NCBI GenBank assembly: GCA_028751875.1
Contig: CM054157.1
Coordinates: 691,322 to 755,321, forward strand
Direction: 5' to 3'
DNA length: 64,000 bases
Origin: Rapana venosa
Lineage: Eukaryota > Mollusca > Gastropoda > Neogastropoda > Muricidae
Shown: positions 33,373 through 44,611 of the stretch, piece after piece
How the letters are laid out: every line of letters starts with the position of its first letter
Position numbering within the stretch: the stretch's first letter is position 1
Position numbers and translations under genes: made by a program
The notes under the pieces: generated by a model
What the model saw: the letters and a program-made list of their open reading frames with translations, nothing else
The model's database searches: none
Told to the model about the DNA's origin: nothing

Positions 33373-33440
33373 CTAGTAGTAAATGGAACTTATATAGCGC
33401 TATATCTTGCAAAGACAAATCAAAGAGCATCAAAGCGTAT
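33373..33440 (-). mobile_element. SINE 3'-end fragment embedded in the minisatellite
   Basis: Reverse complement reads CGCTTTGATGCTCTTTGATT, TGTCTTTGCAAGATATAGCG and CTATATAAGTTCCATTTACT, related to 18050-18110. It interrupts an ATGTATCT unit. No full SINE body is present. Confidence 0.75.
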
Positions 33441-34474
33441 CTGTGTCAGTGGTGTAGCTGTGTCAGTGTAGCTGTGTTAGTGTATGTATCTGTGTCAGTG
33501 TAGCTGTGTCAGTGTATGTATCTGTGTCAGTGTAGCTATGTCAGTGTATCTGTGTCAGTGTATCTGTGTCAGTAAAGCTGTGTCAGTGTAGCTGTGTCAG
33601 TGTATCCGTGTCAGTGTGTGTAGCTGTGTCAGTGTAGCTGTGTCAGTGTATGCATCTGTGTCAGTGTATGTATCTGTGTCAGTGGTGTATCTGTGTCAGT
33701 GGTGTATCTGTGTCAGTGTATTCATCTGTGTCAGTGGTGTATCTGTGTCAGTGTATGTATCTGTGTCAGCGTATGTATCTGTGTCAGCGTATGTATCTGT
33801 GTCAGTGTACCTGTGTCAGCGTATGTATCTGTGTCAGTGTAGCTGTGTCAGTGTATGTATCTGTGTCAGTGTATGTAGCTGTGTCAGTGTATGTGTCTGT
33901 GTCAGTGTAGCTGTGTCAGTGTATGTAGTTGTGTCAGTGTATGTATCTGTGTCAGTGTATGTATCTGTGTCAGTGTATGTAGTTGTGTCAGTGTAGCTGT
34001 GTCAGTGTATGTAGCTGTGTCAGTGTATGTAGCTGTGTCAGTGTATGTATCTGTGTCAGTGTATGTATCTGTGTCAGTGTAGCTGTGTCAGTGTATGTAT
34101 CTGTGTCAGTGTAGCTATGTCAGTGTATGTATCTGTGTCAGTGTATTTAGCTCTGTCAGTGTATGTATCTGTGTCAGTGTAGCTGTGTCAGTGTATGTAT
34201 CTGTGTCAGTGTATGTAGCTGTGTCAGTGTATGTATCTGTGTCAGTGTAGCTGTGTCAGTGTAGCTGTGTCAGTGTAGCTGTGTAAGTGTAGCTGTGTCA
34301 GTGTAGGTCTGCCAGTGTATGTAGTTGTATCAGTGTAGCTGTGTCAGTGTAGCTGTGTCAGTGTAACTGTTCAAAATGGACGCCAGGAGCAAGTCACTAA
34401 GTTCTCTGTATTTCAGTTCTTTCATTTTGCACTATACTGTTTTCCCTTTATTTCTCTTTTGATTCTCAGTTTCT

Positions 34475-34477
34475 GTC

Positions 34478-34533
<56 letters not shown>

Positions 34534-34579
34534 GTCTCTCTCTGACCGTCTCTCTGTCTGTGCCTGTCTGTCTGTGTGT

Positions 34580-34650
<71 letters not shown>
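34475..34650. repeat. (CT)n with CTGT blocks
   Basis: TCTCTGTCTC repeats, then a nearly pure CT run at 34580-34650. Confidence 0.95.
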
Positions 34651-34653
<3 letters not shown>

Positions 34654-34784
34654 GTCAACACCAGATACCATTCAATGTGTACCAAAACAAAGCCACTCTT
34701 GGACCACTAAAAGACCAAAACAACTTAACTAAGCTTCTGCACGAAATCTCTCTATAAAACCCTCCCCACAAGGAAGGCACTGTT

Positions 34785-34990
34785 TATTTGCACCATCTGA
34801 CACATCAGCTACACTGGGGTATCAGAAAGGCCTGACACCAATCTGGCAAGAGAGAGCAATACACTAATTAACTGGGCTATCTCTTCTGATGTCGACAATG
34901 ATACTGGAGGAAGAGTCTCGGGGTCTATCAGACATGAGGAACTTCGTTATTATGTAGTGCACAAGATAGCGGTGGGGTTGCTGCAGCAAA
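34785..34990 (+). repeat. Dispersed family B, copy 1
   Basis: CACATCAGCTACACTGGGGT, GAGAGCAATACACTAATTAA, CTATCTCTTCTGATGTCGAC and GGAAGAGTCTCGGGG align over about 200 bp with 41410-41625. Not coding. Confidence 0.7.
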
Positions 34991-35009
34991 AAGTGCACTT
35001 TTGTGTGTG

Positions 35010-35190
<181 letters not shown>

Positions 35191-35477
35191 TGTTTGTTTC
35201 CAAGGAAAAGGGATAGGCAGAAAGATGAGCATACAGATAAGAACAGACAGACAGACAGAGACAGAAAGACAGACAGACCAAAAGACAACTTAAATAAGAA
35301 GGGCACAGGATTAGCTTGTTAATTACTAAAGCTCTTCTCTCTCTCCTCTTCCTCCTCCTTCTCCTCCTCCTTTTCTACCTCTTTGCCTCCACCCTCTTGC
35401 CTTCCTTCTTTTCTTTCTCCCTTTTCCCTCTTCTTTCCTGTTTCTGCAGTTCTATATCATTAACGCCAATATGGTTT
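35191..35477. other. CAGA patch and pyrimidine-rich interval
   Basis: CAGACAGA at 35243-35280 and CTCCTCCTT at 35330-35440. No gene. Confidence 0.55.
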
Positions 35478-35600
35478 AAGCCAAAACAGCATCAACCCTA
35501 TCAGGAAGCAACACTTCAGCTAGAACCTACAGCCCATTACACAGAATTGATGCAAAACTTGTAGGAAAACCCCCCAGGCAACACACACACACACAATTCC
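35478..35600 (+). repeat. Dispersed family C, left half
   Basis: AAACAGCATCAACCCTATCA GGAAGCAACACTTCAGC and ATTGATGCAAAAC align with 59043-59125. A short CA tract follows in both. Confidence 0.6.
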
Positions 35601-36225
35601 TGTTCTAAGGCGAGGTATGCACAGTTTAGTTTTGGTTTCCCCGTACACTTATGTGCCTGTGGTGAGTTGATGTCAAAGCCCTCGGGGTTAGAGGTTCAGG
35701 GAGAAAGTTATCAGAGGGACGTTGTGTGACCACCACCCCGGGTGGGCATCTCAGTCTGGCTCCGCGGCTGAGCTAATACTGTCGTTAGTAGGGAGCTTAG
35801 GAGATGGTGTCCTGCGTATGTTTGCTCAGAATAGGCACCACTGAACTCCACCAAAGTGACCCAGCAGTAATGCAGAGCCCCTTTGGCTGGTGGCCCTATG
35901 GCGGCATCACATTGGTAGGCTCCCTGTGGATTTTTTACCCTGAGAATGCGACATAATGAACCTGGGTATGATTGTCGCGGAGCGATTGAAGTGAGAGGTG
36001 GGAACCGCAGGACAGGACCCTCACAGATGAGGCAGCAAAAAAAATGTCATTCTGTATCATGCCCTTGTTTGCTATTCTGAGCAGATCTGGGAATGACATA
36101 TTGCTGTGTTTATTTAGAAATTCATACCTTGAATATGTGTACATTGAACACTAACCAGAACATGAGCTTTATTTTCAGCTTTTGTTTTACAGAGTGCAAT
36201 ATCAAGAGCTTTTCTCTTTTTTTTT
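35601..36225. other. Unidentified interspersed-looking block
   Basis: Moderate GC sequence with normal complexity, unlike its surroundings, for example GTGACCACCACCCCGGGTGG and AAGTGACCCAGCAGTAATGC. No open frame above 70 codons has a recognisable motif. It could be the 5' or 3' non-coding part of a retroelement or a decayed exon. I cannot tell. Confidence 0.35.
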
Positions 36226-36735
36226 ACAAGTTGTCCACAGCAACCAGTAGTGCCATTTTACAAGTTGTCCACAGCAACCAGTAGTGGCATTTTACAAGTT
36301 GTCCACAGCAACCAGTAGTGGCATTTTACAAGTTGTCCACAGCAACCAGTAGTGGCATTTTACAAGTTGTCCACAGCAACCAGTAGTGGCATTTTACAAG
36401 TTGTCCACAGCAACCAGTAGTGGCATTTTACAAGTTGTCCACAGCAACCAGTAGTGGCATTTTACAAGTTGTCCACAGCAACCAGTAGTGGCATTTTACA
36501 AGTTGTCCACAGCAACCAGTAGTGCCATTTTACAAGTTGTCCACAGCAACCAGTAGTGCCATTTTACAAGTTGTTCACAGCAACCAGTAGTGCCATTTTA
36601 CAAGTTGTCCACAGCAACCAGTAGTGCCATTTTACAAGTTGTTCACAGCAACCAGGAGTGCCATTTTACAAGTTGTCCACAGCAACCAGTAGCGCCATTT
36701 TACAAGTTGTCCACAGCAACCAGTAGTGCCATTCA
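36226..36735. repeat. 34-bp minisatellite, 15 copies
   Basis: Unit ACAAGTTGTCCACAGCAACC plus AGTAGTGCCATTTT. Period is exactly 34 (36226, 36260 and so on). Variants: GTGGCA versus GTGCCA in blocks, GTTCACAG twice, AGGAGTG once. Neighbouring copies share variants. Confidence 0.97.
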
Positions 36736-37186
36736 ATCAACAAGACTTCTATCGTTATGTTTTAGACAAATCCAGACAGGATTAATTGCATCTGACAGAG
36801 GTCTTCTCTGGTGCTTGTTAGCTAACGCAGCCTTACGGACTCTCATAGCTTGTTATGGCTGTGTGTGAGGCAGTTAACACAGATATGTGATGCTTTTAGA
36901 CCCACACACGCACATTTGCACATGTAGACATATACCCATTTGCATATGCATACACTTAATTTACACGATTTATGAATATATGCACACACGCAAGCATGCA
37001 CGCACACATGCACACAAACATGTTTAATGTGTAAGGAGCATGCAGACCTAAATGACTTCAGTCTCATTCTAAATCAACAGACACTTAGTCATCTCGAGAA
37101 AAAAAGTAGAAAGTTACAAAGAAAACTATAAAGAAAACGTCTGGAAAAATAGAGAGAATACAAAGAGAAAAAGACCTGAGACAGCA
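36736..37186. other. Unannotated interval
   Basis: Includes CACACACG/GCATGCACGCACAC tracts near 36900 and 36980-37015 and A-rich sequence near 37120. No gene signal. Confidence 0.5.
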
Positions 37187-37520
37187 AAATCCAACAAGCA
37201 CAGACACCAGCCAGCAAGCAACTACACAAACACTGACACCAGCCAACAAGCAACTACACAACACAGACACCAGCCAACAAGCAACTACACAACACAGACA
37301 CCAGCCAACAAGCAACTACACAACACAGACACCAGCCAACAAGCAACTACACAACACAGACACAGCCAACAAGCAAACTACACAACTACACAACACAGAC
37401 ACCAGCCAACAAGCAACTACACAACTACACAACACAGACACCAGCCAACAAGCAACTACACTACACAGACACCAGCCAACAAGCAACTACACAACACAGA
37501 CACCAGCCAACAAGCAACTA
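37187..37520. repeat. 31-bp minisatellite, left arm
   Basis: Unit CAACTACACAACACAGACACCAGCCAACAAG, with units lengthened by an extra ACTACACA. It is the same array as 39627-40372, split by a LINE. Confidence 0.96.
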
Positions 37521-38792
37521 GCAAAGGTCAACCAACAAAGGTCAAAGATCAGTTTGCAGGGAGTATGTGATAACAACTTACCGGACCATCTAAACGCATT
37601 TTTTACTCGCTTTGAAAAGCATGATTTCTCAGATGAAATAAATGACCTGAAGCGATCCCTAGTTTCTGAGAATAGCGTCATTGTTGATGAAGAAATTATC
37701 TGTAAGCACTTAAAGACAATAAATATTAACAAATCTCCCGGACCAGATGGTATATGTGGAAGAACCCTGAAATTCTGCGCTACTGAGCTTGCCAGTGTCC
37801 TTCAACACCTGTTCCAGGCCTCACTGGATACTTGTCAGATTCCAATTATTTGGAAAACTTCCAATGTAATACCTCTTCCAAAGAAACCCAATCCTTCTCG
37901 GCCTAACGATTTTAGACCTGTAGCTCTCACATCTCTTGTGATGAAAACGCTAGAAAAGATCGTAAAATCTCTCATTCTTTCCGCTACAGAGAAAGACGAC
38001 CCACTACAATTTGCGTACAGGTCTCGAAGGGGTGTCGAAGATGCCAAATTATTCGTTTTGAACAAGTTGTATAGCCACTTGGAAACACCTGACTCTCATG
38101 CCAGAATATTGTTCGTTGACTTTAGTTCAGCTTTCAATACAATGCAGCCTCACGTTCTGGTTAACAAAATAATTTCAAAATTTGACGTAGACAATCAAAT
38201 TGTTCGTTGGCTGATTGAATTTTTAACCAACAGACCACAGCGTGTTTTGGCCAACAAAATATCTTCCTTGGTTAGATTTACCTGCACTGGTTCTCCGCAG
38301 GGTTGCGTCCTCTCACAACTTCTGTACATTCTATACACAGATGATTGCAGAAGCAACTATGGAAATTCCTTTCTGGTAAAGTTCGCAGACGACAGTGCGC
38401 TGTTATCTCTCTTATCCGGATCAGTCTTAGACCACGGTCCAGCCCTCACCGAGTTCGTACACTGGTGTGACGAGGCCTATCTAGAGCTAAATGTTTCTAA
38501 AACTAAAGACCTGCCTATCGACTTCAGAAGATCATGGCATACTCCTAAGAATATTATTATCCATAATCAAGAAGTTGAAAACATTTTGAACTATAAGTAT
38601 CTGGGAAATGTTTTTGACCACAAGTTAAACTGGAACGTTAACACTGACGCTATTGTCAAAAAGGGACAACAACGTGTGTATTTTCTGAGGAAACTGAACT
38701 CATGTTTTGTAGACAAAAAGATTTTTTCCTTGTTTTACAAGTCTTACATAGAGAGTGTTTTTAAGTTTTGCTTTCATTTGTTGGTACAATAA
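37521..38792 (+). pseudogene. Rex1-like reverse transcriptase, open frame
   Basis: The frame is open from the truncation point to the stop at 38790-38792, with no internal Met needed because the true start is lost. Counting from 37554, motifs lie at: NKSPGPDG 59-66, DFRPVALTS 119-127, LQFAYRSRRGVEDA 151-164, motif A FVDFSSAFNT 187-196, motif B TGSPQGCVLSQLL 245-257, catalytic FADD 277-280, LNVSKTKD 312-319, and motif E YKYLGN 347-352. SAFNTMQPH and YSHLE are typical of the Rex1/Babar group in the CR1 supergroup. SPLL is usual where SQLL occurs. The frame leaves the conserved path near ESVFKFCFH, where a frameshift moves the C-terminus to another frame. Residues 137-220 are duplicated antisense at 32825-33075. 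Confidence 0.9.
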
Positions 38793-39060
38793 CCTTAGTG
38801 TTAAAAACAAGAATGGCCTTCAGAGAATTGTAAGAATCTGCTAAAAAATAATTGAAAAAGAACAAAGAGATCTCATGTCGTTCTGCAATCAGCAGCTTGT
38901 ACGCAAAGCCACAGCCATTTTGGCTGATCCTTCCCATGCTTTGTTTCCAGAATTTCAAATGTTGCCTTCGGAACGCCGTTTTCAATGTCCCATCAGCAAA
39001 ACTAACAGAAAAAGAAATTCTTTTGTGCCAGTAAGCATTCGAATTCTGAATTCACAATGA
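38775..39060 (+). pseudogene. Rex1-like ORF2 C-terminus, frameshifted
   Basis: One frame over from the reverse transcriptase: WYNNLSVKNKNGLQRIVRIC, a stop near 38841, then KIIEKEQRDLMSFCNQQLVR, KATAILADPSHALFPEFQML and SERRFQCPISKTNRKRNSFV, to TGA at 39058-39060. This block is the usual ORF2 terminus of Rex1-like elements. One frameshift and one stop separate it from the polymerase. Confidence 0.85.
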
Positions 39061-39139
39061 TGTTGACTACCTAGTTTTTACATTTCTCTGAATTACTTGC
39101 CTGATTGTCATTGTTATGAGTGTAGTCAATACATAATTA

Positions 39140-39425
39140 TGTGTGTGTGGGTGTGTGTGGGTGGGTGCGTGGGTGTGTAAAATAAGTCTGTCTTCTAGTC
39201 AACGGTCTTAAAACATTGAATTTATATATTGGTGTATGGTGTGGGTGTGCGTGGGCGTGTTCGCACACACACGTACGTGCGTGTGTACGTGCTGCGTATA
39301 TGCGTGCGTAAAAATAAGTTTTTATGTCTTCTAGTCAATGGGTTTAAAATTGTGTTCACAATTGATGTGTGTGCGTGCGTGCGTGCGTGTGTTTGTATGT
39401 GTGTGCGCATGCGCGCGTATGTGTT

Positions 39426-39464
<39 letters not shown>

Positions 39465-39476
39465 GTGTTTGTGAAA
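39140..39476 (+). repeat. Duplicated GT-rich block in the LINE 3' UTR
   Basis: A block with AAAATAAGT, GTCTTCTAGTCAA and a T/A-rich stretch followed by GTGTGNGTGTGCGTG occurs at about 39178-39300 and again at 39308-39430, about 130 bp apart, ending in a GT run at 39425-39470. Confidence 0.75.
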
Positions 39477-39626
39477 TTTTATTTGAAGTCATTTGAAAAC
39501 CAATATGAAATATAACTTTTGTGTCTTTGATATTTTTGATGTGTATCAATCTGCCTGTCAGTATTGTAATTGCCCTTCATGGGATGATTACAGTGTTTTT
39601 GACTTGACTTGACTTGACTTGACTTG

Positions 39627-40372
39627 ACTACACAACTACACAACACAGACACCAGCCAACAAGCAACTACACAACTACACAACACAGACACCAGCCAACA
39701 AGCAACTACACAACACAGACACCAGCCAACAAGCAACTACACAACACATACACCAGCCAACAAGCAACTACACAACACAGACACCAGCCAACAAGCAACT
39801 ACACAACTACACAACACAGACACCAGCCAACAAGCAACTACACAACTACACAACACAGACACCAGCCAACAAGCAACTACACAACACAGACACCAGCCAA
39901 CAAGCATCTACGCAACTACACAACACAGACACCAGCCAACAAGCAACTACGCAACTACACAACACAGACACCAGCCAACAAGCAACTACACAACACAGAC
40001 ACCAGCCAACAAGCAACTACACAACACAGACACCAGCCAACAAGCAACTACACAACACAGACACCAGCCAACAAGCAACTACACATATATACAACACAGA
40101 CATCAGCCAACAAGCAACTACACAACACAGACACCAGCCAACAAGCAACTACACAACACAGACACCAGCCAACAAGCAACTACACAACACAGACACCAGC
40201 CAACAAGCAACTACACATTTACACAACACAGACACCAGCCAACAAGCAACTACACAACTACACAACACAGACACCAGCCAACAAGCAACTACACATTTAC
40301 ACAACACAGACACCAGCTAACAAGCAACTACACAACGCAGACGCCAGCTAACACGCAGCTACACAAACACTG
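39627..40372. repeat. 31-bp minisatellite, right arm
   Basis: About 22 units of CAACTACACAACACAGACACCAGCCAACAAG with length variants carrying ACACAACT, ACATTTAC or ACATATAT insertions. The 249-codon plus frame is Thr/Gln/Asn/His repeat, not a gene. The last units (GCAGACGCCAGCTAACACGC) are diverged. Confidence 0.97.
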
Positions 40373-40605
40373 ACGCCAATACAACGGACAAAGCCAGGCA
40401 CACGAAATGAAAAGGTAAGAACAACTCTGAGAAAAGAGCAATGAGACCAAAGCGAGGAAAACAAACATGCAAGGAACCAATACAGGAGTAAGAAAGACAG
40501 ACAGTAAAGAAGGAACAAAGAAGAAAAAAGAGGTGAAAGAACCAAACAGAACAGAGAAAGAAGGCAACAGACGCAGCTGCAATCCAAAACCAGTACAGCT
40601 GTTAT

Positions 40606-40920
40606 TAATTGTCAGGGTTTTTCTGTCTTACCATTTCCCCACGAGCCGCCCTCCTCATACCCCACCCCGTGTCATCAGCCACTGTTTTCCCCACAGACTC
40701 ACTCTCCCTCCCATCTCTTCAGCTTTTTCTCTCACAAGTGTCTTCTAAATGATATGTTGTGCAGTGTAGTGAGAGGAGACAGATCAATCTTCCTCTTTGT
40801 CAAACTTGTTTGCTATTTTCGTAGCTTTGCAACCCATTAGTTCACGTCGCTGTCCAGCCGTTTAGAAAATCCACTCAGGGAGCAAACGTCACGTTTTCTA
40901 GGATGTACTACTTTTCCCCC
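40606..40920 (+). repeat. Dispersed family A, copy 7
   Basis: C-rich head, CACTCTCCCTCCCATCTCTT, TTTCTCTCACAAGTGTCTTC, GTTGTGCAGTGTAGTGAGAG, CCCATTAGTTCACGTCGCTG and GAGCAAACGTCACGTTTTCT in family order. Confidence 0.6.
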
Positions 40921-40969
40921 AACCTATACTCTCACCACTTCATGCTTTTTTACTGTCAGCATCTGTCTG

Positions 40970-41015
40970 TCTGTCTATACCTCTCTCTTTATCTCTCTGT
41001 CTGTCTGTCTATACC

Positions 41016-41071
<56 letters not shown>

Positions 41072-41105
41072 GCGCACACACACGCGCGCGCGCGAGCACG
41101 CACGC
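40970..41105. repeat. (CT)n followed by CA/CG tract
   Basis: CTGT and CT repeats to 41069, then CACGCGCACACACACGCGCG. Alternating purine-pyrimidine sequence ends at the SINE fragment. Confidence 0.94.
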
Positions 41106-41107
41106 AC

Positions 41108-41250
41108 GCACGAAGGAGTAGGCCTTTGTACGTTTTTGTGTGCCAGTAGGAACAGATGACAAATTGACAAAAAGTGCATACACACGAGGACTGGATGTAA
41201 AAAGCACATAAGTACTTATTCCATTATCCTCAAAATAAAAGAATAAAAAG
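41108..41250 (+). mobile_element. tRNA-SINE fragment, headless
   Basis: GGAGTAGGCCTTTGTACG, TGTGCCAGTAGGAACAGATG, GGACTGGATGTAAAAAGCAC and TTATTCCATTATCCTCAAAA TAAAAG match the 3' half of 45033-45385. Confidence 0.82.
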
Positions 41251-41409
41251 ATATCAAATAAACAGAGTAAGCACACACCAGTGATTAACTGACACGCACC
41301 ATTCAAAGAGAAAAGGAACTCTAGAACCACTACCAGACCGAAGCAAAGCATTTCTCAAACAAAGAGTGTGTGCTGAAATCTGACAGAAAGGCCAGCCACA
41401 AGCCAACAC

Positions 41410-41625
41410 AACATTGCCCCATCAGACGCTTCAGCTACACTGGTGCATGAGAAAGACCTGGCATCAATTGGGCAAGGAGAGAGCAATACACTGATGAACT
41501 CAAGCATCTCTTCTGATGTGGGCCATGATAGTGGGTGAAGAGTCTCTGGGCCTGTTACACACGAAGAGCTCCACACTTATCAGGTGCAGAAGGTTCTGGC
41601 TATCTTGCTGCAGCTGTAAATGTCA
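41410..41625 (+). repeat. Dispersed family B, copy 2
   Basis: ACGCTTCAGCTACACTGGTG, GAGAGCAATACACTGATGAA, CATCTCTTCTGATGTGGGCC, GGTGAAGAGTCTCTGGG and ATCTTGCTGCAGC align with 34785-34990. Confidence 0.7.
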
Positions 41626-41779
41626 GATGTGTATCAAAACTCATTGCCATGCATGCATCTTTACAAACATGCACACATACCCACATTCATACTGATATGC
41701 AAGACTGCAATTTCATACATGCTTACATGTCAATAGGTTGGTAGGTGGGTATGTAGATAGGCAGGCAGGTACTTAGGCA

Positions 41780-42380
41780 TGTCCAATCCAATCCAAACAT
41801 CAATGTCAACCTGATCAGAACCACAGAATGCCTCTATGATCAGGCAACCAGCACAGTTTACTATAACAGCAGCACAGCAGATTGGTTCCGAACTACAATT
41901 GGAGTAAACCAAGGCTGTCTGCTCTCTTCCATCTTCTTCAACATCTTCTTAGAGAGAATAATGGCTGACGCACTTGACTATCATGAGGGAACAGTCAGCA
42001 TTGGAGGCAGGACAATTACAAACTGACGTTTTGCTGACGACATCGACAGCCCAGCTGGAAAAGTGCAAGAGCTGGTCAACCTGGTAAATCACCTTGATGA
42101 AGCCTCTTCGGCATATAGCAGGCAGTTCAGTGCAGGGAAATTCTAGATTATGACAAATTGTGCGAATAGCATCAGCACTGACATAACTATTGACAGCAAG
42201 AAAAATGAGGCTGTCCATAGTTTTAAATAATTATCTGAAACCTATAGTATCGGAGGAAGAATCAACGCCTGAAATTCTCTCCAGGAAAGCCACAGGAAAG
42301 CTGTCAGGCCGATGTATCCACAGACCGAACATGTCCACCACTTTAAACCAGAAAAGTAGAAAAACAACTGTGTACATTAA
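41780..42380 (+). pseudogene. RTE-like reverse transcriptase pseudogene fragment
   Basis: The frame from about 41796 reads NINVNLIRTTECLYDQATST, TADWFRTTIGVNQGCLLSSI (motif B, normally GVRQGCLLSP) and FFNIFLERIMADAL. After a TGA comes RFADDID, the catalytic box. Then KVQELVNLVNHLDEASSAYS, a TAG, and a decayed motif E region with stops (SFK, SIGGRINA). It lacks motif A upstream, where short repeats begin. Three or more in-frame stops show it is old. The lineage is related to the C-terminal fragments at 9718 and 17225. Confidence 0.82.
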
Positions 42381-42589
42381 TTAATTTCAAGATTGTTTCA
42401 CTTCAAGACAACCGAACTTTACAACAACACTGATTGGGAACAAATAGTTTGCTGTTCTGTTTAAACTTAGAAGTTTCAGTTCTGCTCATGCTGACATTCT
42501 TGCGTTTTCCTAACTGACAGAAAAGGACTGTGTGACCATGGTGGCATGTATTCAGAACTCCTCTCTGCAAAAGCAGCAGAGTGGAGACA

Positions 42590-42840
42590 ACATTCCCAGC
42601 AATGTATAGGTTCTCCCCTACCTGAGATCAGTTTCACCACACCTGCAGACAAGCACCTGGTGCCAGACTACTCTGACAGTGTCAGAAAGGTGCCAGCCAG
42701 GGACAACACCTGACACCAAGGCCCCTCTCCTCTCTTCCTCTCCCTCCTCCTCTTCTTGGCCACTACTGAACAGAAGGTCACTACACAGGACGTCCCTCAG
42801 CCGCCAACAAGCCACAACAGTCAGGCAGCCTCAGCCTCAG
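42590..42840 (+). repeat. Dispersed family D, copy 1
   Basis: CCCTACCTGAGATCAGTTTC, AAGGTGCCAGCCAGGGACAA and CACCTGACACCAAG, a C/T-rich spacer, then CCAACAAGCCACAACAGTCA GGCAG. This aligns with 60545-60790. (CAGCCT)n ends it. Confidence 0.75.
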
Positions 42841-43584
42841 CCTCAGCCTCAGCGATAAGCTGTGTCAGATCAATGCAGGGGCTTGCATTTCCTCCTGAGC
42901 AGTAGGGCAGTGGTAGTTTTAGAGGATAGACATACAGAAAAAAAGAAAGAAGCAAGAAAGAAAAAATGGGAACATAAGAAAAATGCAACATAAAAAAGAA
43001 AGACTGAAAAGATAAAAGAAATAAGGGAAGTGGATTCAGAATGTTTACAGCACCGTTAAAAGCATTGCAGCAAACAACAACAGCAACAATAACAACAACA
43101 GCAAAACAACAACTAAAGAAACAAAGTGTTAAAAAAACGCGTCATATTTTAATATGACATGACACAGTATCATCTTACAATATAACAAGATGAAAGAAAA
43201 GCAACTTACACACAGAGCAAGTCTGTTCAGTGTCACACGGGACTACACAGGACCGCGTAAAATAGCAGAATAACATACATTACCACGCATTACAAGAGAT
43301 ACACGGCGGCCTGCTCACCCCATTACCTGACAATTTACAACACAAATCCGGTTCCACTTGAAGAAATGACATTCGTGAAACCACAAGTCATGAAAGCATT
43401 AGTACTGAGGGCGCTGTCATCAGAAGTCTACTCAGGCAGGAGAGGCCCGCATGCTATAGGTGAGGGAGTGCATGTGGCAGATGACGCTGTGTGAAGCAAG
43501 GGATGAGCACTTGGCAGAAATCACTTCCCTAGTGCAGCAGAGCTCTGTCTACAGCAATTGGAATCACACTGATGAACTCGTCTG
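42841..43584. other. Unannotated interval
   Basis: A-rich with AACAACAACA at 43070-43120. Unique sequence to 43580, no recognised gene. Confidence 0.5.
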
Positions 43585-43607
43585 GTGTGTTGTTGTTGTT
43601 GTTGTTG

Positions 43608-43670
<63 letters not shown>

Positions 43671-43697
43671 GTTGCTGCTGCTGCTGCTGCTGCTGTT
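43585..43697. repeat. (GTT)n-(GCT)n trinucleotide repeat
   Basis: About 9 GTT steps, then about 24 GCT steps with one TTGTT interruption. CTG/CAG triplets of this length are prone to hairpins. The Ala/Cys or Leu homopolymer frames show no surrounding gene. Confidence 0.97.
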
Positions 43698-43779
43698 GTA
43701 TCATTGTTGATGCTACCATCAGTTAATACATTTTTAATTGGTTGCTTGAGTGTTTATCTACAGTGCATTCTTTAAGCAC

Positions 43780-43872
43780 TTCTCTTGCCTTGTCTCTGTC
43801 TCTGTCTGTCTGCCTGTCTCTCTGTTTCTATTTCTGTCTCCTAGTCTCTGTCTATCTGTCTGTCTGTCTGTC

Positions 43873-43910
<38 letters not shown>

Positions 43911-43912
43911 CT

Positions 43913-43970
<58 letters not shown>

Positions 43971-43972
43971 AA
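43780..43972. repeat. CTGT/(CT)n tract
   Basis: TCTGTCTGTCT blocks then CT runs with CGCTCT and CCTCT interruptions. Confidence 0.95.
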
Positions 43973-44526
43973 ACAGATTGATATGGTGCTATGTTTAGCA
44001 TCCCCTACTCGTTCTGGCCTAAACGAGGACGTTTGTTATCTGTAAAATTCGATATCTTTGATACGGAAAAGTGGAGCTTTCCCAGATCAAAGACTCGCTA
44101 TAATTCGTCGCTAATTCCTCTTGTAGCTCACTGAATGGAAATAACTGTTTCTCCCCGATTCCATTAACACCTCTTTCCACTGTGTTCCTGGGTTTTCCCA
44201 GCCTTGGCCCCACGAAAAAGATCACAAACTGAATTGAATCTCACTTTGATCAGAAACACCAACCGTGTGATTGACGGTGACCGGCACCAGTCTCAGTATT
44301 AACAAAGGGATTTACCATCACACAGAATTGCTTGAAACCATCGGTCGTGTGACATGCTTTATGTAGAACCTATTGACATAAACGTGTTATACAAACTGAA
44401 TGTAAGGTACATATTTCTTTCATTTTTGTTAGGGTGTACACTCATACAGTTTACTCATCTGTTTAAGAATATAGACATCTCTGTCCAAAACGAAAATTAT
44501 TGATCTAAGAAATAACAAAGTAGCTG
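43973..44526. other. Unannotated unique-looking interval
   Basis: Normal-complexity sequence. Only short frames. No motif or repeat recognised. Confidence 0.5.

Positions 44527-44609
<83 letters not shown>
44527..44609. repeat. (GA)n microsatellite
   Basis: About 41 uninterrupted GA steps. Confidence 0.97.

Positions 44610-44611
<2 letters not shown>

Larger units (their letters stand above)
37521..39626 (+). mobile_element. 5'-truncated Rex1/Babar-like LINE inserted into the 31-bp minisatellite
   Basis: Coding region 37521 to about 39060, 3' UTR with GT repeats, then a (CTTGA)n pentamer tail at 39598-39626. The left array stops at AAGCAACTA and the right array resumes with CACAACTACACAAC, exactly the sequence found across intact unit junctions (for example near 39664). 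ACTA at 37517-37520 and 39627-39630 is a possible 4-bp target duplication, though tail ambiguity allows zero to four. The endonuclease and ORF1 are missing through truncation. Confidence 0.93.

Noticed and set aside
39624..40373. 249-codon Thr/Gln/Asn/His-rich frame resembling a low-complexity secreted or antifreeze-like protein
   Set aside because: It is the 31-bp minisatellite. Codon phase changes with each inserted ACACAACT and no signal peptide exists.
43460..43775. Poly-Ala or poly-Leu protein over the GCT repeat
   Set aside because: Homopolymer frames from a triplet repeat with no flanking coding similarity.
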